Below are positions 23,398 to 31,819 of a stretch of DNA of 64,000 nucleotides, one piece after another. Under the pieces are notes generated by a model. The model saw only the letters and a program-made list of their open reading frames with translations. It made no database searches and was not told the origin of the DNA. This DNA is from Vicinamibacteraceae bacterium (GTDB lineage Bacteria; Acidobacteriota; Thermoanaerobaculia; Multivoradales; Multivoraceae), in NCBI GenBank assembly GCA_012270995.1, contig JAAXHG010000060.1, positions 43,991 to 107,990 of the forward strand, in the 5' to 3' direction. The stretch's first letter is position 1. The number at the start of each line of letters is the position of its first letter. The position numbers were made by a program, and so were the translations under genes.

Positions 23398-26300
23398 TCA
23401 TTTCGACTCCTGCTCCTGAACGAGAGCGAGCCACGTGACAAGCTCGAAGGCGCCCGCGGTTCCCGGGCTGTGGGGTCGCTCGCTCACCTTGGCGTCCCGT
23501 TTCTGGGTCAGTTCTCGCAACTCGGCGCGGGCAAACCCGGAGCGAATGTCCCGGATCGACGCCCCGAGCATCTGTTCGTACAGCGCCATCTCGCTGCCCT
23601 GCCGGGTCTTGCGGTCGAATGCGTCAACGAGAGGGCGGAGAACATCGGTTCGGCCTCGAGCCGCCGCGCTGAAGAGGTTGAGCACCTGCTTGGCCTGCCG
23701 GAACGAGTAGCGCACCGTGCCGTCGTCCCGGACGTAGACCAGGAAGTAGGGGTGCAGGCGATTCGGCGTGCGCTCGGTCCCGGCGTTTCGCTGCCTGAGG
23801 CAGAAGATCGCACCGGGCCGAAGGGGGTTGGACCGGCCGTTTGGGTCTGCTGTCTGGCTGTGCGCCGGTGCGACGGCCACGATGCCCAGGGGCGCCTTCT
23901 CCAGCGCTTCTCGGTTGGCCTGCAGGTAGGCGAGCAGATCGGCGAGGAAGTCGTCGAGAGTGAAATCGCTGATTGAGACTCCGTCTTCGATCTCTTCCAG
24001 GTCAAGGGCTTCGTCCCGGATTCGCCGTAACTGGCGGTCGCGGAATCCGAGTTCGTACTGTGAGACCGTCTTCAACTCGTCGGCGGGGTCTGCCGTCTCT
24101 GCGGCGAGCAGGTCGTCTTGCCCGGTAGCCGCGGCATCGACCAGCGCCATGCGGGCCTCGACGCGGTTCTTCAGGTCCAGGTAGCGGTCAAGGTCCTGGG
24201 TGGGCCAGAAGTTGACCATGGATACGCGGTGGTTGCGGCTGCCTATTCGGTCGATACGCCCGAAGCGCTGCATGAGCCGCACCGGGTTCCAGTGGATGTC
24301 GTAGTTCACCACCAGGTCGCAGTCCTGGAGGTTCTGCCCTTCCGAGATGCAATCGGTGGCGATCAGGACATCGATCTGCTCGCCGGGTTCGCCGCCGACA
24401 GGGTCGTGCGCGCCGTTGGCTCGCGAGGGGTCTGGGTGACGCTGGCCGCTGCCGGAATCCACGAGCTGCGCCTTGGGCGCGAACCGGCCCAGGATGTCGC
24501 CGAACTTCGACAGCCCCAGGGTGCTGCGGTTGCCGTCGCTTCCCGTCACCAAAGCTACTTGGACGCCGAGCGAGGCGGCTGCCTCGTCCTTGACGTTGTC
24601 GTAGAGATAGCGGGCCGTGTCGGCGAATGTGGTGAACACGAGCGCCTTGCGGTTGGGAAGGCCCTCCTTGTTCGGGGGCGCTTCCTTGACCTTCCGCGCA
24701 AGGACTTCCCTCAGGTGGCGCAGCTTCGCGTCCCGGGCCACATCGACCGCATGTGCTTCGCGGTGGATTCTCTCGAAAACCCCCCGGTCCCTCCGGAGGT
24801 CTTCCTGCCAGGCTTCCAGGTCGAGGTCGCCGAGTCGGTATCTCCGCCCTTTCCCCAAGGTGAACTCGTCGTCGTCCTCGTCTTCCTCCGGGAGGAGGGT
24901 GACCTGCAGTTTGGAAGGGTCGGCACGCCATTTCTCGATTCGTTCGTCCAGTTCGTCCATCTTGGCGAGAATGCGCTCCATGGTGAGGGCAAACGAGAAG
25001 ACGGAACTCTCCAGCCGCTTCAGGAGATTGACGCGCATCATGGCCGCCAGCCAGTGCTCGCGGTCGCGCTGGTCGAAGTTCAGTTTCCGTCTCTCGGCTT
25101 CCAGTTCCGTTTTGTCCTTCACGTACTGCGACGGCATGTAGACGGCAAGGCGGAACCTGCTGATCCTCTCGTGCAGGTCGTCGTACGAGAGGCGGCCCTG
25201 GCTGTCGGTGGGCGGGTGCAGGTTTCGTGGCGGCAAGCGCTCGGGGAAACCTCCGATCTTCGCCTCGGTCTCCGGGTATGCGCGGCGCACGTGGTCGCGG
25301 GAGCGGGCGATGCTGACGCCGTTGAGGACGGTAAGAAAGTCGGCCCCGAGCCGCTCCAGCAAGGCCGCCTTGTCCCGCGCTCCGCTTTGCGCGCACTCTT
25401 TCTCCCACCCCTGGAATTCCCGCTGGGCCAGCTGGAACACGGTCTGAATGTCGCCGACGCCAAGCGTCTCGCGGAAGGCGTCCTGCTGCTTCTCCGTCAT
25501 CAGGTAGATCTGATTGCGGAGGTCACGGAGGCTTGTATTGACCGGAGTTGCCGAGAGCATGAGTACCTTGGTTCGCGCTCCTTCCTTCAGCACTTCCTCC
25601 AACAGCCGGTTGTAGCGGCTGCGCGCGAGGAGGTTCCCGTCTCCATCCCTTCTGTCCCGCCCTTCGTTGCGGAAGTTGTGCGACTCGTCGATGACGATCA
25701 GATCGAAGGCGCCCCAGTTGAAGTTCGCCAAGTCGATGTGCCCGGATCTGCCGCTGGTGCGGCTCAAGTCGGTGTGTGCAAGGACGGTGTAGCCCAGACG
25801 GTCGGCGGCCAGCGGGTTGCCCGCCTGTCCTGCCCACGAGGTGTAGCGGATCCAGTTCTGCTCGAGCTTCTTAGGGCAGAGCACGAGGACCTTCTCGCCG
25901 CGAATCTCGAAGAACTTGATCACGGCGAGCGCGGTCCAGGTCTTGCCGAGGCCCACGCTGTCGGCGATGATGCAGCCGTTGTGACGCATGAGCCGGTTGA
26001 TGGCGCTCACCGCGCCGTCCCTCTGGAACGGGAAGAGGGCCTTCCAGATCCGCGTGTCGTACAAGTGGATGTTGCGGATCAGGCCCTCCCGCTCCGCGTG
26101 CTCGGCAGGCCTGTCCCCGAGCGCGTGGAAGAGCGTCTTGTAGTAGACGAACTCGGGAGCGTAGTCCCTACCCAGTCGGGCGAGTGCGTTCAGCACCTCC
26201 TGTTTCGCGTCGCGGGTCAGGTCGTGGTCGTTCCAGAGCGCGTCGAACCAGGCGAGCAGGGGCTCGCGGTCGGCCTCGCGGCGGATCTCGAGGTTGAGTT

Positions 26301-26787
26301 CGATGTTCGGGTTCAGTCCGAGGCCGAGACCGCCCCGCGTGAAGTTCGAGCTGCCGAGAACCGCGGCGTTGTCGCCCGCGCCCCGGGCCACATGGTAGAG
26401 CTTTCCGTGCAGGAAGTTGCTCCTCTCGACGGTGCGGACGTCGACTTTGCCTTGCATCCACTTGGAGCAGGCGCGAGCCAGCGGCTTCTGGGCTAGCGCC
26501 TGCTTCAGCTCGATACCCGCGTCGTCGGTCAGGTTGAACGCCTTGTTCCCGCTGTTTCCCGGATCCACCGCTCCGACTCTTCTGGGGTCGCCGTAGAGAA
26601 AGCGCATCCCCTTGATGCTGTCGAGTTCGCGCTGTAGGTCTCCGTAGGCGTAGATGGTGAAGTAGGCCGAAACGACCGCGAGCCGCGCGCCGGGGTCGAT
26701 CCGGTCACGCAGGAAGCTCCCTACAGTGCGGGACTGGTTGTCGATGATGGCGTTCGTGGGCAGAGTGGCGGGGCAGCGTGACTTCAT
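23398..26787 (-). CDS. PLD-domain SNF2-family helicase
   Basis: A 1129-residue protein starting [18 protein letters not shown] at ATG 26787. Residues 1-200 are a phospholipase D-like domain with one HxK motif, FLHGKLYHV (His127, Lys129), and [10 protein letters not shown] at 144-153. The SNF2 engine follows: [13 protein letters not shown] (GKT 281-283), IVIDESHNF (DESH 367-370), [13 protein letters not shown], and the C-terminal lobe with [21 protein letters not shown] and [10 protein letters not shown]. Proteins of this architecture are frequent in defence islands beside adenine methylases; the PLD part may be a nuclease. The gene is intact, while the methylase after it is not, so an unprotected helicase/nuclease would be left if the methylase is truly dead. 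It is divergent from modB. Confidence 0.87.
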   Translation of the reverse strand: MKSRCPATLPTNAIIDNQSRTVGSFLRDRIDPGARLAVVSAYFTIYAYGDLQRELDSIKGMRFLYGDPRRVGAVDPGNSGNKAFNLTDDAGIELKQALAQKPLARACSKWMQGKVDVRTVERSNFLHGKLYHVARGAGDNAAVLGSSNFTRGGLGLGLNPNIELNLEIRREADREPLLAWFDALWNDHDLTRDAKQEVLNALARLGRDYAPEFVYYKTLFHALGDRPAEHAEREGLIRNIHLYDTRIWKALFPFQRDGAVSAINRLMRHNGCIIADSVGLGKTWTALAVIKFFEIRGEKVLVLCPKKLEQNWIRYTSWAGQAGNPLAADRLGYTVLAHTDLSRTSGRSGHIDLANFNWGAFDLIVIDESHNFRNEGRDRRDGDGNLLARSRYNRLLEEVLKEGARTKVLMLSATPVNTSLRDLRNQIYLMTEKQQDAFRETLGVGDIQTVFQLAQREFQGWEKECAQSGARDKAALLERLGADFLTVLNGVSIARSRDHVRRAYPETEAKIGGFPERLPPRNLHPPTDSQGRLSYDDLHERISRFRLAVYMPSQYVKDKTELEAERRKLNFDQRDREHWLAAMMRVNLLKRLESSVFSFALTMERILAKMDELDERIEKWRADPSKLQVTLLPEEDEDDDEFTLGKGRRYRLGDLDLEAWQEDLRRDRGVFERIHREAHAVDVARDAKLRHLREVLARKVKEAPPNKEGLPNRKALVFTTFADTARYLYDNVKDEAAASLGVQVALVTGSDGNRSTLGLSKFGDILGRFAPKAQLVDSGSGQRHPDPSRANGAHDPVGGEPGEQIDVLIATDCISEGQNLQDCDLVVNYDIHWNPVRLMQRFGRIDRIGSRNHRVSMVNFWPTQDLDRYLDLKNRVEARMALVDAAATGQDDLLAAETADPADELKTVSQYELGFRDRQLRRIRDEALDLEEIEDGVSISDFTLDDFLADLLAYLQANREALEKAPLGIVAVAPAHSQTADPNGRSNPLRPGAIFCLRQRNAGTERTPNRLHPYFLVYVRDDGTVRYSFRQAKQVLNLFSAAARGRTDVLRPLVDAFDRKTRQGSEMALYEQMLGASIRDIRSGFARAELRELTQKRDAKVSERPHSPGTAGAFELVTWLALVQEQESK

Positions 26788-26885
26788 GGGCAGAGGTTGA
26801 CTCCCGAGAACCGGCACGATGGAGAGCCGTGAGGGCCCGTGAGGCATCGGAGGCGGGCCAGACTCTAACCCCGGTGACCACTCGC

Positions 26886-26911
26886 GTTGACGTAGTGTCC
26901 GCTATGTCAAC
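26886..26911. promoter_or_regulatory. 26-base palindrome between helicase and modB (candidate operator)
   Basis: GTTGACGTAG (26886-26895) and CTATGTCAAC (26902-26911) pair at nine of ten positions around a six-base centre. It lies in the 253-base divergent gap, 98 bases before the helicase start and 129 before modB. A symmetric site of this length fits a dimeric repressor; whether it acts on the helicase cassette or on modBC cannot be told from sequence. It does not resemble the ModE site I remember. Confidence 0.5.
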
Positions 26912-27040
26912 GGCTGCGTCCGCTTGGTTCGCAACGTTCCGGCTTTGGTCTAGCGTCCCCCGGCGAAGTCGTGGGAGATGGATGGGTGTCGGGCGGCTGT
27001 GGGCAGCGGGACACCTTCGTTTCGGAACAGTCTCAGAGTG

Positions 27041-27718
27041 ATGGAACTGCCAGAACTCAGGCCCCTGTGGCTCAGCCTGCAGCTCGCGGCGTCGGCGACC
27101 GCGGTGCTCCTGGTCCTCGGCACGCCGCTCGCCTGGTGGTTGTCCGGTACCCGATCGCGGCTGAAGCCGGTGATCGAGGCGGTGACCGCGCTGCCGCTGG
27201 TGCTGCCGCCGACCGTGCTGGGCTTCTACCTGCTGCTGCTGATGAGCCCCCGCTCCTGGCTGGGCGGGCTCTGGGTCGAGGTCACGGACACGACGCTTAC
27301 CTTCTCGTTCACCGGCCTTCTGATCGCTTCCGTCGTCTACTCGCTGCCGTTCATGGTGCAGCCGCTGCAGGCCGCGTTCGAGTCGCTGGGCCGGGGGCCC
27401 CTGGAGGCGGCGGCCGCGCTTCGCGCCTCGCCTCTCGACGCCTTCCTGACCGTGGCGGCGCCGCTGTCGCTGCGGGGGTTCCTGACCGCGGCGGTCCTCA
27501 CCTTCGCTCACACGATCGGCGAGTTCGGCGTCGTGCTGATGGTCGGCGGGAACATTCCGGGCAAGACGCGGGTCATCTCGATCGCTATCTACGAGCACGT
27601 CGAGACGCTGCGTTACGCGGAGGCGCACACGCTTGCCGCCGGTCTGCTGCTGTTCGCGTTCGTCGTGCTCGTGTTCGTCTACGTCTTCAACCGGAGGCTG
27701 CCGGTCCATGTCGCCTGA
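27041..27718 (+). CDS. modB: Molybdate ABC transporter permease ModB
   Basis: A 225-residue inner-membrane protein with about five hydrophobic segments, starting MELPELRPLWLSLQLAASATAVLLVLG at ATG 27041. The cytoplasmic loop EAAAALRASPLDAFLTVAAPLSLRGFLTA is the EAA motif that contacts the ATPase. The C-terminal segment HTIGEFGVVLMVGGNIPGKTRVISIAIY is strongly conserved in ModB. It forms the channel for molybdate delivered by ModA. It overlaps modC by 11 bases. The in-frame extension to 26978 has no ribosome site or export character and is rejected. Note its separation from modA. Confidence 0.9.
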   Translation: MELPELRPLWLSLQLAASATAVLLVLGTPLAWWLSGTRSRLKPVIEAVTALPLVLPPTVLGFYLLLLMSPRSWLGGLWVEVTDTTLTFSFTGLLIASVVYSLPFMVQPLQAAFESLGRGPLEAAAALRASPLDAFLTVAAPLSLRGFLTAAVLTFAHTIGEFGVVLMVGGNIPGKTRVISIAIYEHVETLRYAEAHTLAAGLLLFAFVVLVFVYVFNRRLPVHVA

Positions 27719-28916
27719 TGGTGACGCCATGGGCATCGCGGGGGCTGCCGGCAGCGGTTCCGCGGCCTCGCCGGAGTTGGAAGCCCGGCTCGAAGTCGAC
27801 GTTCAGGTCGCATTCGGCGGCTTCGATCTCCAGGTCGAGCAGGCGATCCCGGCGGCAGGCGTGACCGCGGTGTTCGGTCCCTCCGGGAGCGGCAAGACGA
27901 CCCTCCTGAGGTCGCTGCTGGGCTTCGAGTCGGGAAGCCGCGGCCGCATCGCATTGAACGGCGACGTGTGGCTCGACAGCGAAGCGGGAGTCGACGTGCC
28001 GCCGCACCGTCGCCCCGTCGGTTGCACGTTCCAGGATGGGCAGTTGTTCCCGCACCTGGATGTCGCCGGCAATCTGCGCTACGCCGATCGACGAAGCGTC
28101 GGGGCGAGCGCGGTGTCGATCACCCACGGCGATGTCGTGGATACCCTGGACCTCGAGCCGCTGCTCGACCGGCGGCCCCACACGCTTTCCGGCGGTGAGC
28201 GCCAGCGTGCCGCTCTGGGCCGCGCGCTGCTCAGCCGGCCGCGCCTGCTGCTGCTCGACGAACCCCTGTCGGCCCTCGACCGGCGCCGGAAGGCGGAGAT
28301 CATGCCGTACCTGCTGGCGCTGCATCCGCGTTTCGGCATTCCGACTCTCTACGTCAGCCACGCGGTCGACGAGGTGGCGCTCCTCGCCGACCGCGTCCTG
28401 GTTCTGGCCGACGGCCGGGCGCAGGCGTTCGGAGGCACGGTCGAAGTCCTTGAACAACTCGACCTAGCGCCGCTCACCGAGCGCTTCCAGGCGGCGGCCG
28501 TGCTGGTGGCGACGGTCAGCGCCCACGACGACGAGTACCGCCTGACCTGGCTCGACCTGGACGGCCAGCGGCTCAGCGTGCCGCGGATCGAGCACCTCGC
28601 GGTCGGCGAGTCGGCCCGGCTGCTGGTGCGCTCGCGGGACGTCTCGCTCGCCACCGAACGCCCGTCGCCGACCAGCATCCGCAACGTGCTGTCCGGAGTC
28701 CTCGTGTCGCTCCATCAGGACGAGTTGACCGCGTTCGCCGAGGCCACGGTCGATCTCGGCTCGCACCGCGTGCGGGCCCGGATCACGCGGGCGTCGGCGG
28801 CCGAACTGGGCCTCGCGACCGGTTCGCCGGTTTTCGCGCTACTCAAGAGCGTCAGCCTGGATACCCGGGCCGGCCGGTCGACGGAACCCGAGTGGCGCGA
28901 AACGCGCCACTCGTGA
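27708..28916 (+). CDS. modC: Molybdate ABC transporter ATPase ModC
   Basis: A 402-residue ATPase. Walker A FGPSGSGKTTLL, signature LSGGERQRAALGRAL, Walker B LLLLDEPLSALD and the switch YVSHAVDEV are all present. The C-terminal part (SIRNVLSGVLVSLHQDELTAFAEATVDLG) is the Mop/TOBE domain that binds molybdate and can throttle transport. It powers uptake through ModB. ATG 27708 lies inside the end of modB; ATG 27729 is an alternative. The last eight codons (EWRETRHS) and the stop lie in the first stem of a two-hairpin repeat, so the present C-terminus may have been created by insertion of that element. Confidence 0.9.
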   Translation: MSPDGDAMGIAGAAGSGSAASPELEARLEVDVQVAFGGFDLQVEQAIPAAGVTAVFGPSGSGKTTLLRSLLGFESGSRGRIALNGDVWLDSEAGVDVPPHRRPVGCTFQDGQLFPHLDVAGNLRYADRRSVGASAVSITHGDVVDTLDLEPLLDRRPHTLSGGERQRAALGRALLSRPRLLLLDEPLSALDRRRKAEIMPYLLALHPRFGIPTLYVSHAVDEVALLADRVLVLADGRAQAFGGTVEVLEQLDLAPLTERFQAAAVLVATVSAHDDEYRLTWLDLDGQRLSVPRIEHLAVGESARLLVRSRDVSLATERPSPTSIRNVLSGVLVSLHQDELTAFAEATVDLGSHRVRARITRASAAELGLATGSPVFALLKSVSLDTRAGRSTEPEWRETRHS

Positions 28917-28949
28917 CCCGGTCGATGCGTCCGTCTCGGACGCATCGAC
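28890..28949 (+). repeat. Two-hairpin repeat, family X-Y, copy 1, at the end of modC
   Basis: Hairpin X is a perfect 10-base stem: GAGTGGCGCG (28890-28899), loop AAA, complement 28903-28912. Hairpin Y is a perfect 13-base stem: GTCGATGCGTCCG (28921-28933), loop TCT, complement 28937-28949. A further partial copy of the X arm (GTGGCGCG) stands at 28960-28967. The stop codon of modC (28914-28916) lies between the two hairpins. The pair could end or stabilise the mod transcript, although no T-tract follows. Read from the other strand, the element in the dehalogenase gene (49828-49888) has the same layout. Confidence 0.7.
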
Positions 28950-29049
28950 GGAACAATCGTGGCGCGCTTACGTTTCAACGGTAGGTAATCTCCCTCGCCT
29001 GAACGTTCAACGCGCGGAGCAAGCCGCTCCTTCCCCTGGAGACACATCG

Positions 29050-31815
29050 ATGAAGTGGACGAACCAACGCGCTCCCAAGGTGCTCGCCGGCCTTCTTGTC
29101 GGGCTGCTCTCGGCACTGCCCGCGCTGGCCCAGGACCTGCCCGACGGCGTGACTCGCGTGGCGTCGGTCGAGGGAATCACGGAGTACCGGCTGGACAACG
29201 GCCTGCGCTTCCTGCTCTTCCCGGACCAGAGCAAGCAGCAGATCACCGTGAACATCACCTACCTCGTCGGTTCCCGCCACGAGGGCTACGGTGAGACGGG
29301 GATGGCGCACTTGCTGGAGCACCTGGTGTTCAAGGGAACGCCGAACCACCCGGACATTCCGGCCGAGTTGACGGAACACGGCGCGTTTCCGAACGGGACG
29401 ACCTGGTTCGACCGCACGAACTACTTCGAGACCTTCCCGGCGACGGACGAGAACCTCGAGTGGGCGCTCGACCTGGAGGCGGACCGGATGGTCAACTCGT
29501 TCATCTCGGCCGAGGACCTTGAGTCGGAGATGACCGTGGTGCGGAACGAGTGGGAAAGCGGCGAGAACCAGCCGATGGGCGTGTTGCGCAAGCGGGTCAT
29601 GTCGGCCGCTTTCGACTGGCACAACTACGGCAACTCGACGATCGGGGCCAGGGCCGACTTGGAGAACGTGCCGATCGATCGCCTGCAGGCCTTCTACCGG
29701 AAGTACTACCAGCCGGACAATGCGATTCTGGTGGTCGCAGGGCGGTTCGAAGTCGATCGGGCGCTCGAACTCGTAGCGGAGAAGTTCGGCCGCATTCCGC
29801 GGCCCGACCGAACCGGCGCGAACCAGCTCTTCGACACGTACACCGCCGAGCCGGCGCAGGACGGTGAGCGAACGGTGACCCTGCGGCGGGTCGGCGACAC
29901 ACAGCTTGCGATGGTCGTCTACCACGTGCCCCCGGGCGCCCACGAGCAGTACGCGGCGGTGGACGTGCTCACTCACATCCTTGGGGTCGAGCCGGCTGGG
30001 CGTTTGTACAGGAACCTGGTCGAGCCGGGCCTCGCGGCCTCCGCCTTCGCCTCGAGTTTCCAATTGAACGAGCCGGGCGTACTGACAGCCGCGGTCGAGG
30101 TTCGGGAGCAGGACTCGCTGGAGGAGGCGGCCGAGGCGTTGTTCGCGACCCTCGACGAGATCGCTGCGGAGCCGCCCTCGGACGAGGAGGTCGAGCGGGC
30201 CAAGACCGACTATCTGTCGCGGATCGAACTCTCTTTCAACAACCCGCAGGGAATCGCGCTTCAGCTCAGCGAGTGGGCCTCGATGGGCGACTGGAGGCTC
30301 TTCTTCCTCCACCGCGACCGGCTCGAGCAGGTGACGACGGAAGGCGTCCACGAAGTCGCCCAGACCTACCTGCGCGATTCGAACCGAACGGTCGGGTACT
30401 TCTATCCGACGGACGAGACACCGGAACGGGCCGAGATCCCCGAGGCCCCCGACATCGCCGCACTGGTCGCGGACTACACCGGGCGCGAGGCGGTGGCGGA
30501 GGGCGAGGCCTTCGACCCGACACCGGCGAACGTCGACCGGCGCACGCGGCTCGTGGCCCTGCCCAACGGCGTCAAGGTCGCGCTGCTGCCCAAGCAGACC
30601 CGGGGCGAATCGGTGACCCTGCAGATGGCCTTCCGCCACGGCACGGAAGAGGCGCTGATGGGGCGCGCGACCGCTGGCGATCTGGCCGGTTCGATGCTCA
30701 TGCGCGGTACGAAGAACCGCTCACGCCAGGAGATCAGCGACGAGCTGGACCGCCTCAAGGCCCAGGGTGGCCTCGGCGGCGGCGCCCTGATTGCGAGCGG
30801 CTCCTTTACCACGGTGCGGGAGAACCTCGCCCCGGTCCTGCGGCTCGCCGCCGAGATCCTGCGCGAGCCGGCGTTCGATGCGAAGGAGTTCGACCTGTTG
30901 CGGGAGGAGCGTCTGGCGGGGATTGAATCCCAGCGCTCCGAGCCGATGGCTCTGGTGCCGACGGCGATGGGCAGGCACTTCGGTCCGTGGCCGGCCGATC
31001 ACCCCCACTACTCGCCGACCTTCGACGAGCAGATCGAGCGCCTGGAGGCGGCGACGGTCGAGGAGGCGCGGGACTTCTGGGCCTCCTTCTACGGTGCCGA
31101 GGGTGGCACGATCGCAGTGGTCGGCGACTTCGATCCGGACGAGGTCGCGGGCTTGCTCGAGGAGCTGTTCGGCGACTGGCAGGCACGCGAGCCGTACGAG
31201 CGGGTGGCCAATCCGCATCGCGCCGTCGAGACGGTGAGCGTCGACATCGAGACCCCGGACAAGACGAACGCGATGATGATGGCCGTTTCGAACTTCTCGA
31301 TGCGGAACGATGATCCGGACTATCCGGCGCTGGTCATGGCGAACTACATGCTGGGCGGCGGATTCCTGAGTTCGCGCCTGGCAACCCGGATTCGCCAGGA
31401 GGAGGGCCTGTCCTACGGCGTCGGCTCCCAGATCGGTGTGCCGCCGATCGACGACAGCGCGCTGTTCCTGACCTTCGCCATCTTTGCGCCGGAGAACGGG
31501 GACAAGGTGGTCGACGCCTTCCGCGACGAGATGACGAAGGCGCTCGAAAACGGTTTCACCGAGGAAGAGTTCGAACCGGCGAGGCGCGGCTATCTGGACA
31601 GCCAGCAGAACGGCCGGTCCCAGGACCGCGCGCTGGCGGGCATGCTGAACAACAACCTCTTCACCGGCCGTACGATGGAGTTCACGGCCGCCCAGGAGCG
31701 GGCGATCGAAGAGATGACGCTCGACGAGGTCAACGCGGCGTTGCGGAAGTACATCTCGCTGGACGACATCTCGATCTTCCGCGGCGGGGACTTTGCAAAC
31801 AAGTTGAGTCAGTAG
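29050..31815 (+). CDS. Secreted M16 zinc metallopeptidase, two-repeat form
   Basis: A 921-residue protein with a signal peptide (VLAGLLVGLLSALPALAQ). The inverted zinc motif HxxEH appears as AHLLEHLVFKG near residue 90, followed by the distant Glu in a typical position. The second M16 half (from about 480) has TRLVALPNGVKVALLPKQTRGESVTLQMAFRHG, which lacks HxxEH as usual, and ends with the conserved RIRQEEGLSYGVGSQ. M16 peptidases close as a clamshell on short peptides, here probably in the periplasm or outside the cell. The gene stands alone, 133 bases after the modC stop and separated by the hairpin element; ATG 29050 follows GGAGACAC. Confidence 0.92.
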   Translation: MKWTNQRAPKVLAGLLVGLLSALPALAQDLPDGVTRVASVEGITEYRLDNGLRFLLFPDQSKQQITVNITYLVGSRHEGYGETGMAHLLEHLVFKGTPNHPDIPAELTEHGAFPNGTTWFDRTNYFETFPATDENLEWALDLEADRMVNSFISAEDLESEMTVVRNEWESGENQPMGVLRKRVMSAAFDWHNYGNSTIGARADLENVPIDRLQAFYRKYYQPDNAILVVAGRFEVDRALELVAEKFGRIPRPDRTGANQLFDTYTAEPAQDGERTVTLRRVGDTQLAMVVYHVPPGAHEQYAAVDVLTHILGVEPAGRLYRNLVEPGLAASAFASSFQLNEPGVLTAAVEVREQDSLEEAAEALFATLDEIAAEPPSDEEVERAKTDYLSRIELSFNNPQGIALQLSEWASMGDWRLFFLHRDRLEQVTTEGVHEVAQTYLRDSNRTVGYFYPTDETPERAEIPEAPDIAALVADYTGREAVAEGEAFDPTPANVDRRTRLVALPNGVKVALLPKQTRGESVTLQMAFRHGTEEALMGRATAGDLAGSMLMRGTKNRSRQEISDELDRLKAQGGLGGGALIASGSFTTVRENLAPVLRLAAEILREPAFDAKEFDLLREERLAGIESQRSEPMALVPTAMGRHFGPWPADHPHYSPTFDEQIERLEAATVEEARDFWASFYGAEGGTIAVVGDFDPDEVAGLLEELFGDWQAREPYERVANPHRAVETVSVDIETPDKTNAMMMAVSNFSMRNDDPDYPALVMANYMLGGGFLSSRLATRIRQEEGLSYGVGSQIGVPPIDDSALFLTFAIFAPENGDKVVDAFRDEMTKALENGFTEEEFEPARRGYLDSQQNGRSQDRALAGMLNNNLFTGRTMEFTAAQERAIEEMTLDEVNAALRKYISLDDISIFRGGDFANKLSQ

Positions 31816-31819
31816 GCGA

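Noticed and set aside
24118..26496. 792-codon plus-strand frame opposite the helicase
   Set aside because: Antisense to the conserved SNF2 motifs; no start context or domain.
18122..26787. DISARM system
   Set aside because: A SNF2/PLD protein and a methylase are present but no DUF1998 protein or DrmA-type helicase is seen.
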